From positions 32,539,214 through 32,603,213 of the forward strand of contig NC_135778.1 of the NCBI RefSeq assembly GCF_028453695.1: a DNA stretch of 64,000 nucleotides, written 5' to 3'. A program made the position numbers and the translations under genes. Below are positions 25,271 to 38,546 of the stretch, piece after piece. Under the pieces are notes generated by a model. That model searched no databases, was not told the origin of the DNA, and saw nothing but the letters and a program-made list of their open reading frames with translations. The DNA comes from Augochlora pura (taxonomy: Eukaryota > Arthropoda > Insecta > Hymenoptera > Halictidae). Position 1 is the first letter of the stretch; every line of letters starts with the position of its first letter.

Positions 25271-27636
25271 TCAATTGCAAAACCAGCGAAAATACAAAGA
25301 CGGTAATTTGTAATAATGTAAAAAGAAATTCTACCGCAACCTTCAAAAATTGTTCTCCTCTCCGAATCCAACGTATAGTTGAAAATTGAAGCCTAAGTTG
25401 TTCAAATAAGCCCAGAAACTTCGCTCTACGATGTTTCATTACCGTTTTATGGCAGTTCGAATGGAAACTGCGCCATCGGCTTTCGAAGTAAGGCGCAGTA
25501 AATTCGTATTAAAAGTGGGTTGATATTTAAACTGTTGCAACTCCGTGGATAAAAATCGTACAACCATGTTACTGCGCAACAAATAAGCGTAATAGTCGCA
25601 GCAGGGCGTGAGCGTGGCATCGTTGGCGGTTAAAGGGTTAAAGAGAGGAGCCCAACTAGGTTTAACGACGTAAGGTGGCGCGTACAGCTTGCTGAAATCG
25701 AGCACGATAACTCCGGTATTGTTACAACAATCGGCGAGATTTCCCTTTCACCGTGGCTTTCGTAACCGTGTGTGCGTGTGTCCGTGAGACACCGCGCTGG
25801 GCGCAGCTGTGAGCCTCGTGAACACCTGACGAAACGTCCGCAAGACGATCACCGACCGATAAAACGTGCGCCAGTCCCAAAACAGGAAGAAATGTTTTCC
25901 GCCTATGTCCAGACTGAATTTTCTCCCCCTTCGTACCACTTTTGCTTCAACAAAGTCGGCGCACATTTCTGCACAATATTGTACCTTGCTATCCCCATTT
26001 GAAAGAGGAAGGAATTTCTATGGCGAAATAAGGGAGAAGAGACCGTTACGTGGCTGTGGCAGGTAGTGAAAAATGATTTTTGCTGCAGGTGCAGCTAGGT
26101 GAGCCCGAAGAATTATTTGGGTAGAAGGGCGGAGCAGGTTCGTCAGAAGTCATGAAGATCAGGTTGGATAAGTTAAACCTGGATCAAAAATCTTTTGGTG
26201 ATGCTACGTTCGACTAGGGTGGAATAGAGCAGAAAATGCCTCTAGGGGGAACCTTTTATGACCTGCGAAGGATTTCAGGTTGAACAGCTCCTCCGGGGTC
26301 TAAGGATCGTCTGTCGCTCGAGGACCCTTCTTGGAACTCGAGCTTGAAGAGCCAGCCAACGAGAAAGATTATCCTGTTGCATGAACCAGATACAATTTTC
26401 GGGGCCCGTCTTTCCCTGCTAATGACCACCTGCAGCGATCACGGAATTTATCATTTCAACCAGCCTCCAATTAGAACAAAACCAAGTCACTCAAAACTCA
26501 TCTGCGACCAAGCATATCTAAAATTCTGAAACAAAATGAGACACCTAAATACGCAAGTGATAGCATTGAAGTATTTAATTGAAATATAAATATTAATGGT
26601 ATATTGAATTTAAGATATTTACAAGACAGTTTCCACGCTCGCTCGATTTTATGAACATCTTTTAGCAAATTAATACGATTTTTGGTCGTTTATTGAATTG
26701 GACTTTTTGGGTCGTCGACGATCGCCGGTCGGCGAGTCATTCTCAGAGAAAACAACCGAGTGGAACGACCATTCGATACTCTGCGATATTATTACGGGCA
26801 GGCAGACATTCTTTTTCAAGGTCTGCTCGTCGTGTCCCTCGGTCAAGTTTTCGCGCGAAGACATTGAAGAACGGTCAGGGCCGTCGCGAGAAACGCGCCG
26901 ATCCCGGCAAGCTCTCTTCGCCCCTTTTATAGAGCATAATTCCTAAAACATTTGTTCACGAGCATCGGCAATTACTGACTAACGAAGAAGTAGGCCTCAG
27001 AAAATATTAACGATCCCTTTAAGCACGTACATCATTTTATGTTTGATAATTTGAATTTTCTAATTTATTTTTATTTCACTATCTCTAGTCTATATTTTTA
27101 TTTGTATATATTCTAGTATAAATTACTTCTTAAACAGAAGAGTAAAACTAGTTCGACACAGATCGCTGCGGTTTGAAGATTGACCCAGTTCCTTAAACTG
27201 CGACCATAATATTTCTGCAGATCCCATAATTTTTTTTATATCGCTCCAAAAATGTTCATACGACTTTTTTGAAAAAATCGTGTACAGGAGAAATTGACTG
27301 TTGGGGATCCATAATTTTTTCGAGCTCCAAAAATATTTGATCCAGTTTCGGAAGAATGTAGGAGCTGGTAAGTGATCAGAAGCAACCATCTCGATTCCGT
27401 CAACCAATCGGTCTTTCACCCGCGAGACCTCGACGAATAACAACCTTGGGTCCTTGGCCGCTTTATTTTCGTCTGTTTTCGAGTCTGGCGTCGCGATCGC
27501 CTCTAAAACGCTTGATGCACACTCGTCTGCCGCGCCCACGACCCCCGACGTCTGGTTGCATCAAACGTCTGGCCTGTTTTTCCTTCCTGCCTCCACCGAC
27601 GAGAGCTTCCTTCTGTTCTTTTAGCCTTTTTTCATG

Positions 27637-27659
27637 CTCTCTCTCTCTCTCTCTCTCTC
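27637..27659. repeat. (CT)n microsatellite
   Basis: Uninterrupted CT dinucleotide run. Confidence 0.9.
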
Positions 27660-30600
27660 GCCGTCTCTCTGCTCTGGCTCTCTTCATTTTTACCCCCTCG
27701 TCAAGAATTTCCATTCAGAGCGTAATTTATCTCTGGAGGCGCAGGATTTCGGGCGCCATTATTAGAGCTGCCAGATGCGGGAACCGTTCGGTTAAGAGGA
27801 ATCCGATGCAGATGCGGCTAATCATACGCTATCTCTCCTTCATTCAGTGCTCCGATTACACCGATCAATGAGACATAGTATTTGCTCTGTTGTACAGTGT
27901 TTTCTCGGACAATTGATTCCGCGAGCGCGTACATTTTCTGCGGAGCACGGGCGTATTTCGTGTAACAATGGAAATTACGGCTTCCCGGTTGTCGGTAGCT
28001 AGTACCTGGTCGTTTTCAAAAAGAATAACGTGCCGCTGATCGGCCCCGACTGATATATTCATTATCGTGGGAATCGCCGCGTAAAGTTTAGTAGTAGACT
28101 TTTCACGACGTGAACGAGGTAATTGGAGACGGTCGTTACGCTTCGATCGCGGCGTGCATCCATTGCAATTATCAGTCCGTGAAAATTGCGCTCGGTTGCA
28201 GCGGGTTTGCGATTCATGCGGCGGCTTTCGACTCGGCCGATTCAAGATCATTGGTTCCATTAACGGCCGCGGTGTGCGCCGAGTAAAGTTCTCTCTTGCA
28301 TAGGGAAACGTGTCGTAACAGCCTTGTAACTTTTTCACCAGGAGAGAGTGTTGCTGCCACTTTCACAATGACTCGCAGCAGTTGCAACAACAAAACTCGA
28401 TAGGTACGGTTGCGGTGTAATTCGGGAAATTGCTGCGTTGATGTTTCCTAGGGACATTGACCATAGCCCGCGAGAACGGCAGCGCGTAATCGTTGCAAAA
28501 AGAAGCCTTGGAGAAGTTTGTTAGCCGGGACGAAAAGCTCGCGAGGCACGATGCATCGCGAGCAGCACACGCCGAGCGATGCATACGCGATTGCATCTGA
28601 CCGCGGATTCCACGGAGGACTCCGTGTAAACGTGCCTTGTCCATTACTGGCAACGGCCGCATTTACACGACGTTCTTGCGCTCCTTATTAAACGCCGGGA
28701 CTTAACCGCCTCGCATTATTTCCCGCGACCCTTTTCACGGCTCGCAGGAGACTTTGTTCGGGAAAGTAGCCGACCGGAAAGAGAGCGTGGGCGTTGAAAA
28801 GTGCAATCGAATAGCTCCGACAGCCACGGAGCCGCGAAGATCCATCACGCCTAAAAATATCGTTCCGGCATGCAGACTCGAATGTCTCGCGCGCGTAAAG
28901 CCCGCTCCACACGCTTACGCGTGAGGCAGGGTCAGTTTTCAGTCGCTTTGTTCCCTTTTCTCTTTCTTGAACCCATAGCACTCGAGTGACGCCATTAAGA
29001 ATTACCGTAATGTAATTCTCAAGAGTTTCTGTCTTCTTAAACATGTTTGCTTTTAATAAATTGTTGACAACTTCAGTGCGGTACGAGTAAATGCACTTAA
29101 TCTTGTACAAGAAGAAAAATGGAAGCAACAACATAGAGTAATAATATTACGCCGGCAGAAATTTCGGTGTCGTGGAGGTTAAGTAACTTCGAGCGTGTAA
29201 GTTTAATCTTTAAGTTCGAAAATATCAATCGATACACCTATCAGAAAATTCGTGCCACTTTTCTCGACCTTTTCGTTGACTCGTTTTCTGACAAGCATTA
29301 CAATATAATTTACAATGAACATTCGAAATCGCGAGGTGAGCGTCCATCCGCCATGTTGCGTCACACTGTTAGCACACTTCATTGTTGACATACGTTACGC
29401 GCCAAAAGGATACTCGCGTCAGATAAAAATCGAAGGTAACACTTAAAACTAATTAATTATTTAAACAATTAGTGCGTATCACTCGGTGGCGGAAGAACGG
29501 AAGTTACCAGCGGGAGGGAGGAAAGCAATTATTAATCGGTGTTTTCCTTTCTCGGTAACACAGGACAGTAATGGCACATTGTAGCGCATTCATTGCGCGG
29601 TGTGCACGCGAGCTGTAGGCCACGGCTGCCTCGGTCCATGTCCCCTCCCCGTTCCCCGTTCCACGAGTCGTCAAACCACCAAAGACAGAAACACGCGGGA
29701 GAGCCTAGCGGAGCTGTACGGGGCTTGGGGAAGTTGAGGGGGCGGGCTGCACGAACGACGAGGAGAGGAGGCCAGGGGGCGAGCGAGGATTCTTTGTGAC
29801 GGAGAAAATAAATATCGAAAGCCGTGATAGGAAAGGATAGAGAAACCACAGGCGAAAGGATACCTGTGGAGAACGAGGGAACGAAGAATCACGAAGGACA
29901 AACACGTATAGAATGCCTCGGACGGGGGCGGGGAAAGGCAGGAACGAAGATGGTGGCTCGTAGAGAAAAAAGGAATTGATAATACCCCGGATCGTTAATA
30001 AGATGCGAGCTGGGGAGAGCATCGAGAGCTTTAATGATACAGGTCCTTCGGTGGTACGTGGACCCCGATCGGACCATTGGGGAAAACCATTAGAATTTGA
30101 CCTGGGGTCCCCAGAAAAGTCTAGGTTTCATTAGAAATACCCTAGCAATTGCATCATAGTCTCCCCACTCTAGATTCATAATATAAAATATGATTTACTT
30201 TGCAGTTTAGCGACTTTGTCCTAAACACGTTTATTTTCCGCTGTTCTTGTACAAAAACACTTTATTTTATTATTATAAATAATTGTAAATTAGGAAAGTT
30301 TAGATTGACCATAATTTCAGTTCCTTGCTTTGAATTCATAGCACTGTTCACGGATGGGGGGGATTACTTCACCTACACCTCTATCTTCGATGCGGTAGCG
30401 ATGTAACAAACTTGCTGAAATGTAAATACAAAATCCAGGAAGTGTTGTTGAACTCGAGAATGGCTTAGAAATGTATCTAAGCGCAGGGTTAAGGAAATCA
30501 GGCTGCTCGCTGAAGCTCCCCCGTCCAAAATAAACACGGTCAGGCCGAGGAACAAAAGATAGCAGAAGGAGTAGTCATTAGGCGGTCGGAATCATCGGGC

Positions 30601-30899
30601 GACGAGCACGGAGCCGGGTAGGCCGGGGCAGGACATCAAACGTTCGAAGAAACAGACGTGGAAAAAGGGGGTTCGGGTATAAAAACGCGCGGGAAAGGGA
30701 CGGTAAGATGGCGTCGTAGATGGAGAATCAAAGAGCGGGACTGAGTACGATGGTTCTTTGGTGGGCGCGAGGTTACGAGCGCGAACGAGATGAAACCAGT
30801 GGAACGAATGGAACGAACCGCTGCTGGCGGGAAAAGGAGACGCTACGGAGGTAGTGGGGGGCGGGAAGACTACCGACGGAGTGAGGGAAAGATGAACGA

Positions 30900-30995
30900 G
30901 AGGAATGGGAGGGTCAGGGGGGCAACCGGTGGAATAGTTAAGTGAACGGCATGGGTGGGGGGTACAAGCGTCGAAGGGGGGCAGGGGATCGGAAG
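30900..30995 (+). other. G-rich segment upstream of the forkhead gene
   Basis: Several G runs (GGGAGGGTCAGGGGGG near 30907-30922, TGGGTGGGGGG near 30952-30962, GGGGGGCAGGGG near 30976-30987) could form G-quadruplexes on the plus strand. A promoter or regulatory role is inferred from position only. Confidence 0.35.
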
Positions 30996-31416
30996 GGAGG
31001 AAATACTACGAGTCCACGCGCTCCTATAGTAAATCGACTATAGTACTATGAGTCAGTCACACCCACAAGCCGGTTGTGGGTTCAAGACCCTCGTTGCACG
31101 TTCGTGCACCGTTCTGTGTACACGTACACAAGCGCGCGCGCGAGCTCACGAGGTCACGCGTACGGACACGGTCGAGTATCTATTGGCTCTGCCACAGGAG
31201 ATCGTGGGGATCATCCTCAAGACGAATAAAATCATCGAGATTCGCCCGCGTGGGCGTGCAAGAAACAATTTCAATTCCAAACATTATTAAATTCTAATCC
31301 CACACATGCCTTGCCGTAACATTTCTTTCTTGGTGCGACTTCTTCGACACCCTGTATAGCCGATATACGAATTTTCCGAAAGTTTAATCGGGCGAATTTT
31401 GGTTTCAGTCAGGTGA

Positions 31417-33959
31417 ATGTTGGATACGGAGAGCAGACACAGTACTGGGCTGGATCAGGGGCCGACGAGGGACCCTTGGCTCACAATGGATTACTACCTT
31501 GGCACCGACAGCCTATCGCTCCAGGAGATGCTGGACGTGGACATTAAATGTGAGATCGAGGGCGTCATCAGTGGCCACCCGGAGTTGGGCTTCAACTTCA
31601 CTGACATGTCCACCCTGGAGATGGACGACGACCCCATCGGCTGCCAGAACGACCTCAGTGGATGGTTTGGGTCCACTAGCTTGTTGAACGGCAACAGCAA
31701 CAGCTCCAACAGGTGTTTATTTCATTCGAAAACCTGGTAAATAAGGAGGACCCTTTCTCCGGTGACCTTGGCTACGTAGCATACATACGTATGTAAAGGG
31801 TCAAGGTTATTGGGGGTCAAAAGTATTGTCAGCGTTGATATATCTAGCGTGCCCTTGTCGATATTTCTGTTTCAGTAATTTCAATCTGGATCTCAGTGGA
31901 GGAGACGCAGCCTCGATTATGGTGAACCCTAACTCGGTGATGCCGCACATGGCGGTTAGGAGTCCAACTCCTAACAACACTAGGAGGCACTTCTCTTTCT
32001 CGCCGAAGAGAGAGATCAAAGAGGAGAAGATCGACGTCGAAGAGGATATGGACAACGAGGCTGACAGCTGCACGGAAAACGATAACGACAACGATCCGGA
32101 AAACGACCTTGAGAACGATACCGAAACTGAGCAGTACGAGAACGACATCACGGAGACAGAGGATGACTCTGAAGACGAACAAGAGATATCGGCGCCGGTA
32201 ACGCCGACCAAGTCGAAAACGATTTCCATAGCGGCCGTGAAAACGGCTACCCCTCAGTTCGCCAGGAGTCAGACCACCCACAAAATGCACGGAGTCTCCA
32301 GCATCAGGGTGCAGAACTTTAAAGTGTTACAGAGTCCCAGTCATGCGCAACAGTATGTCCGCAAACAGATATACAATAACAACATGCACGTCGGTTCAAC
32401 AACGACCACAGTCGCCGCTCTCAAGAGGGAGAAAGAGTTCGATTTGTCTGACTATGACGACAAACCGTACCCCAAACCAGCATACTCGTACTCTTGCTTG
32501 ATCGCCATGGCATTGAAGAACAGTCAAACAGGATCTCTGCCAGTCTCGGAGATCTATAACTTTATGTGGTAAGCGCATTAAATGTTCTCGCACAGAAATA
32601 CTCTGTGGTAATACTTCATCCATTTTTGGGTCGATAATTTTCCAAGTCAGGATTAATTGTTTTACTGATACGGGCGATGCACATATTTGTAATGCGCGCA
32701 AAATTACAGCCAGATAGTTGCGAGTTTTTTAGACGATGGGGAACAAACAATGCAATCGCGAAAGATGTCCGGGTGGAAGAGGGTTGAAGCATGATTAATA
32801 TTTTCTTGATACGCCGTCGAACAATGGGGTTCCTATTTGACAAACGACGTGTTGCCGACCTATTCGTTTATTTTCGACCATTTGGCCGGAAGGATAAGGG
32901 CTGGTCGAAGCCCTCCGGGTTTAGCCCGCGAGGGGAGAAAGTATTGTCGTCCCTTCCTTTATTCCCAGGTTACATGGGGGGAAGCTGCCATTTTGTGTGG
33001 GGCTCTTGGAGCACCAGGTGCATGGCAGAGTGGTACAGTCCCTGTGGAAAATTACGCGCGTGCCCTTTGTCCGACTAGCTACCCTTCTCCCTTAACTTGC
33101 GTCGCGCTATCGCTTTCCGATTTAGTTTTTTGTAACTTAATAATCTAGCAGTAATGATTTTAAATATGAAACCATGAAAAAACAACAATAAAGTGAATTA
33201 AAAATGGATGAAAATTATACGAAGTAACCTGTATCACACATTGTCTTTTACTAATTTAGAGCGCGCTAACCTGTTTATATCTTCTTTAGTGAACACTTCC
33301 CGTACTTCAAGACAGCACCGAACGGCTGGAAGAACTCAGTCAGGCATAACCTGTCCTTGAACAAGTGTTTTGAGAAGATAGAGAAACCAGCTGGCAATGG
33401 GAATCAAAGGAAGGGTTGTCTGTGGGCGATCAATCCAGCCAAGGTTGCGAAGATGGACGAGGAAGTGCAGAAGTGGTCCAGGAAGGATCCTTTGGCGATT
33501 AAGAAGGCAATGATCTATCCGGACCATCTCGAGCTTCTGGAACGTGGTGAGATGAAGTATGCAGGCAGTGGGGACATGTCTGAAGAGACAGAGAGTTCCG
33601 GTGACGAAGCTGTCGAAGAGAGCACGACGTACGACGAGTCTGTTCATAGTCACATAGCAGCGAACTCGGTGACGGACAGCTACGACGAGAGCAGCCAGGA
33701 CTGTGATATTGACATTGTGGAGCACCTGTACGATGAGATTGACATCGAGGACAATCAAGAGGCGCTACACATGCAGCTGAATATCTCCAAGCAGGAAACG
33801 TTCGAATATGAACTCAGCCCCAGCACGAAAAGGCAGAAGACGTTAACGGGAGCAATACAAGGGAACTATGTCTATCAGCCGGTGACAACGTCCAGGAGAA
33901 AAGCACCCCTGCTGTTGCGAGCCGGTGCCGGAACTGGCTCCTTCCTTAAGATAGATTGA
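31417..33959 (+). CDS. jumu: Forkhead-box transcription factor of the FoxN1/4 class (jumeau type)
   Basis: Exons 31417-31712, 31876-32568 and 33290-33959 give 552 aa. The forkhead (winged-helix) domain, about residues 295-390, starts at KPYPKPAYSYSCLIAMAL, contains the helix-3 recognition segment GWKNSVRHNLSLNKCFEKI, and is split by a 721-nt phase-2 intron after NFMW(C). It continues into the FoxN1/4 hallmark GNQRKGCLWAINPAKVAKMD and WSRKDPLAIKKAM, which separates it from FoxN2/3 (CHES-1-like). A long acidic Asp/Glu/Asn-rich segment (about 150-210) precedes the domain, and acidic Ser-rich stretches follow, probably for activation. By analogy with Drosophila jumeau it is nuclear and acts in neural, cardiac and blood-cell development. 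The first AUG lies 9 nt after an acceptor (TTTCAG), so non-coding 5' exons lie upstream. The gene symbol is by family analogy. Confidence 0.93.
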
Positions 33960-36900
33960 ACTTGGACGCAATTGAGACTCCAAAATTTCTAGTTTTCTAT
34001 GTATCGATAGGTGTAGAGTGAGCCAGGACATGTGTCCACCGAAGAGGAAAACATTTGATCTGTGCTTCGATAGTAAGTCCTGATTGTAAGAACGTCAATA
34101 TTCGATGAGAAGAACGACTCCCGTGGCCGAGGGATCGACTACCAAGATCATTCAGAAGCTTCTCTATTCATAGAATTTATTTTACCACGAGGCTGCACAT
34201 TTTTTCTATTTTTCTACCGACGTTCGCGATGTTCAGTACAATTTCTACACCAAGAGCAGCTTCTGCGTGAATTTACAAGTCAATGACATGGAAGCCCTTC
34301 TTCATCTACTCCTAATAATTATTTAAGCGACTCGTTTTACCCCAAACTAATGTTTCCCTTCTGTAACGTCGTGTGATAAAGCTTGGCGATACGTTGAATA
34401 GCTGCGTAGGCCAATCTGGCTCGATTTTCATTAGTCGCCGTGCGGTTGCGACATGAACTGGTGGGAATGGAGCCACGACGTTACGGAGGGAACACTGTAA
34501 CGAGCACGTAAACCTGCTGACCGCACGAAACATTGCTTTCTAATTACGGTCAGCAGTTTTAGGTAATAAAAAGAGTTGCGTTTAGGTCGTGACAGTGTCA
34601 AGAATCAGGGCCATAGCAATTGATTTCCTCGACGGTAACAATCGCAGTGTGAAACTTTCTTTATTCCTCCCACTTTTAATTGGAATAGATAGTTGTCGAG
34701 TTTTTATACGATTGACGAATTGATTTTTCAGGACCTATGAAAATATATAATAAATGACGACGAGTACACGTAATGGTAGTAGAAAGAAAAAGAAAAAATT
34801 GTAATCGGAGCGTAGGGCGAGGCGGTTAGCGTTACGGAGTTAAGTCGAATAAGTATTTTGGTCAGCGGACTGGCCAGACTGATGTATTATATACTTTTTT
34901 ATGCATTGCTGGACTGCGAGCGAATTCATTGTAAATGTTCTCCGCGTTTTGTATACCTGAAGCGACAGATGATGTTGGAATTACTTAAATCTTCGAAGCA
35001 TATTAATTAACGGGACACAGGTATATAGAGTACAAAAAAAAACGGTGAAGACGATGACAGCTATAGGAAACAATTTGAATTTGTAAAATGTTGTAGCATA
35101 TATATTACGGAACGTGGTGGGGGCGGTTAGAAATAATCGCATACCTGATTTAAGAACATAAAAGATAGATTTTTCCGCTCCCAAAATAGTTCGACGGTTC
35201 TCTTTGTATTTCTTTTCTATACTTCTATTCCTTCGGCTTTTATTTAAGCATAGGCGTCAAGTTCGTTCCTTTATTTGTTAGACCCGTGGAGCTAATCGAA
35301 TGTGTAATTATTTTTCGCCCCCCACTGATCTTTTTATTCTTAACCGAAAGTTCGTATGTATATGTACATACACAATTTTAGTCATTCGTTCAAATAGGGG
35401 AGAAGAAAGAATGTCTACTTAATTTTAATTTCATTTTGTACAATTTCTCAGACTGTGTATTACTGGCAGACTATAAAAACTGTCTCCAAAGCGGCCAGAG
35501 GGAAATCCAACAAAATTTTCGCAGTGTTCTTTGGTCGAACCCTCGATCTTCCATTAGGAAATTCAAATTTCACGCCACTAATGCACAGTCTGACGGCGGG
35601 AAGATTTTAAATAATGCGTTATCGCAGGATTGCGAGAGGGAAATCCGACGAGACGACGGATTTCGCCTTGGTTTGAGAATTCTACAGTGTTTCTATTTTT
35701 CATAGACTGTAAAATTTGTAAATAACCGTCGGACGGGGTATGCGTCAGTCTTTGTCGCAAACGGTTTTTGGGGTGAAACCGGTCTGCGCCACCTCTCACC
35801 CGACACTTAGTTATTTTCCATATGATTTCTCTGTGTCGCCGTCGACCGGGACACAGCAGCATATTCTAAAAGGTACATGAAGCATTCAGAAAGTAGTCTC
35901 CGTGATTTGTAAATACAGCGCTGTCTATATATACCGGGTTGAACATGTAATTGAAACGTATTTTACCATTGCCTAGTTAACAATTAGAGCGGAAAATGCT
36001 ACTCCATGAAAATTATTGCTCAGACAGTAGTCAAAATAGTTCCAATTACATCACTCAATATATATATAGTATTATAGTCCTTTTTGTACGAATCAAGTTT
36101 TACAAGTACAGTAGCTTCGTCTCGCGTAAGAGTGAGAGAGAGAGAAAGGAAGAGGTGCGATAGCAAGGTGTACAGAAGGTTATCCTTTTTTTTTAAGGCA
36201 GAACGAACACAGAAAAAAACAGAAAAAGAAAGAAATCTAGACGTGGGACCAATCTATATTTTAGAATCTGTTTCTAAGTTTAATCTGTAAGCTTCCCCCC
36301 CATTTGCGAAGACGGTTCTTTTCTTTTTTTGTATAGTCCCTGTAAATAATCTAGTTTTTTCTTCATTTCTCAAAATAAATGACTAGACGTTTAAGATTTT
36401 TTATTTTTACAATTTGAAAAGCAAAAGAAAAACGAAAGAAGCAAAAAAGAACTGATAATTTGGTATTGCGTCTGATCTCGTGAGGGTGCAAGTGTACCTC
36501 AGATTCCCTCAGAAAAGCTATCGAACGAAAGTATGTTCGGTGCAAGCGTGATATAGCTTATTTTTTTATTTGAATGCTCTTGACTCGTGTACACCTTCGA
36601 ACAATGCCATAATAATAGTTAACGATACCGACGTATTTTTTTAACGCATTTTAAGCGAACAGGTGCTGCGAGATTTTGATAGCGAGTAGAGTCGTTTCAT
36701 AGTCTGTACCTCTTCAGCGACCGCGAGAATCCTGAAGTAGTATTTCGCGGTTAGGATATTCGCAACGTTGCATCTAATTGATGTCCAAAAAGAAAAAAGT
36801 ATTGTTCCCCATTGAAAACCAAATTGAACGCACGATATACGATTGTGGAACATTGTGACTCACAGATTTGTTCTCATGAAATAATTATTTTTCTTTTAAA

Positions 36901-38546
36901 TAGAGATATTAGGAAACGACAAATTACTATTCAGACATTTTGCAATAAATTTATTTGAGAAGCGTGTGAACAAATGCATGAGTCTCACAATACGTTAGAA
37001 GTGTTAACGTAAGCAAAGTATTAATTATCCTGGAAAATTGTATATTTTTTATTTATTATTCGGTTGGATGATCTCTCTATAGCAGACATGTAAAGACTTA
37101 GGATTTGAATAAAGTATGGAACATTATACGACTCAGTACTCATACTATGAACCGTGTGATCGAGTGCCTTGGGTTGTGATAATGCTGATTCATTTTCGAC
37201 AATGTTTTCTCGAAATTCTGAACCGCTGGCACTGCCTTTTATAAGCGACCATCGAAAGGGACGATGCATCTTAAAACATCACTGCCAATTTTCGAAGATC
37301 TCTCATACTGTTAAAGTTAACTTTACATTTAATAATTAGGCGGACTGCGGACTTTTCATGCAGGACATAAATTTCTTCGCCGCAACGTGAACAATTTTAT
37401 TTTCAATTAATTAAAATTGTTCAATTCATCAACATTTGTTCTGTTATCATATTGCTGCAAATACATAAGAATCCGCAGTCTGCTTCATCGACTTCACGTC
37501 ACATACATAAATTATATACTAATCCCTTAGGCTGCTGTGAAAGGCAAAATTGTATAAACCGAAGTCACTTTCGAGCAACCGGGGGATTAATTGACCGAAA
37601 TACGAGACGAACACTGTACATAGCCGCAGATAGTGTCCATTGTGATGATCAACAACCCAATTAATTAATTAATTAATCGAACCATCAATAATGTTGGATC
37701 TGCATTCCGCCCTATTAATGATTTACCCTTTATTTTGAGGACAGAACCTGGGCACAACAATTGTCTCAGAAGTCTTGTTTTATTTTTCTATTAATATGTA
37801 CCATGTATCTACGTTCCATTTTTCTAAGAGAAAGTATTGAAAAAGTTGTTTACGCAAATAAAGGGTTAATTACTTGGAGCTGGATAGATACAGCAGCTTC
37901 CTGTTAATCGATAATCTATTACGAATGACGGTAAATTTGTAATCCACGATTAAGTAAAATAACGACATATGATAAGGGATGTAGAGTAGTTTTTGTACCT
38001 GTTTGTAATATTTCTATACGATATTATAAATGTATGTAATGTTCGTGTAGATGCAGCAGTGGTAATTTGTAATGATAATGTATATGTGCAATGAGAAGTT
38101 TCAGTAATAAAATGTTGGGAAATGCGATCTTATTCTTGTACATTCTAAGATCGATTCAAAATAATCAAGGCATTTCTCTCATAGTTACCGTTCGAGAGTT
38201 AATTCTTTGTCATGATTTCCAATTTATTTTTAGTCTCATAAAACTCAGGAAAGTTTTCAAATAATGACGTACCCATAGTAATTATTGACATATTTTAATT
38301 ATAATTACAGTTATTATTTTATTTTAATTTAGACAAAACTCTTCGATTTAAATATTTGCGCTGCTTTTTGCAGACAATAAGTAGTCGTGGTAGTCGTTAC
38401 TTATTTTTATATTTTTCATATGTTATCGTAATGACTTACAAACCTTATTTAGTCTATCTTAAAGTTCAAACTTTTAACTTTAATTTGCGTTACCAAAAGT
38501 AAAAAAATATCACTCGAGAAGGCATTAGAATTTAATTTTTAATTGA
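33960..38546. other. 3' UTR of the forkhead gene and AT-rich intergenic DNA
   Basis: No gene recognised. AATAAA signals on the plus strand at 34565-34570 and 38106-38111 (others between) could end the forkhead transcript. TTAA tandem repeats occur at 37661-37677. Open frames are short and have no protein character. Confidence 0.45.
34565..34570 (+). promoter_or_regulatory. Polyadenylation signal AATAAA (forkhead gene)
   Basis: First canonical hexamer downstream of the forkhead stop codon, about 600 nt away. Confidence 0.4.

Larger units (their letters stand above)
16001..31416. other. About 15-kb gene desert upstream of the FoxN1/4 gene
   Basis: No protein, tRNA or rRNA gene could be recognised. 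The longest open frames (for example 183 aa at 20733-21284 minus and 170 aa at 18163-18675 minus) have no domain, are basic or low in complexity, and lack matching splice structure. Contents are simple repeats, a periodic pyrimidine-rich tract (17.75-18.2 kb), a decayed dispersed repeat family (20.3-25.6 kb) and GC-rich stretches at about 28.3-31.2 kb. A strong donor (ACACG|GTAAGT, exon end 16350) after a mixed-composition stretch could mark a non-coding 5' exon of the forkhead gene, whose coding exon is preceded by an acceptor (TTTCAG, ends 31408). That link is speculative. Long flanks of this kind are common around developmental transcription factors. Confidence 0.5.

Noticed and set aside
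27123..27539. 138-aa open frame on the minus strand
   Set aside because: Its C-terminal half lies over the local repeat at 27.2-27.35 kb, and no domain, splice site or family resemblance supports it.
31020..31100. tRNA-like T-arm (GGGTTCAAGACCC)
   Set aside because: No A-box, acceptor stem or anticodon arm can be placed upstream, and the T-stem has a mismatch.
37661..37677. (TTAA)n run as a piggyBac-type target site
   Set aside because: No terminal inverted repeats or transposase frame nearby; simple AT repeat.
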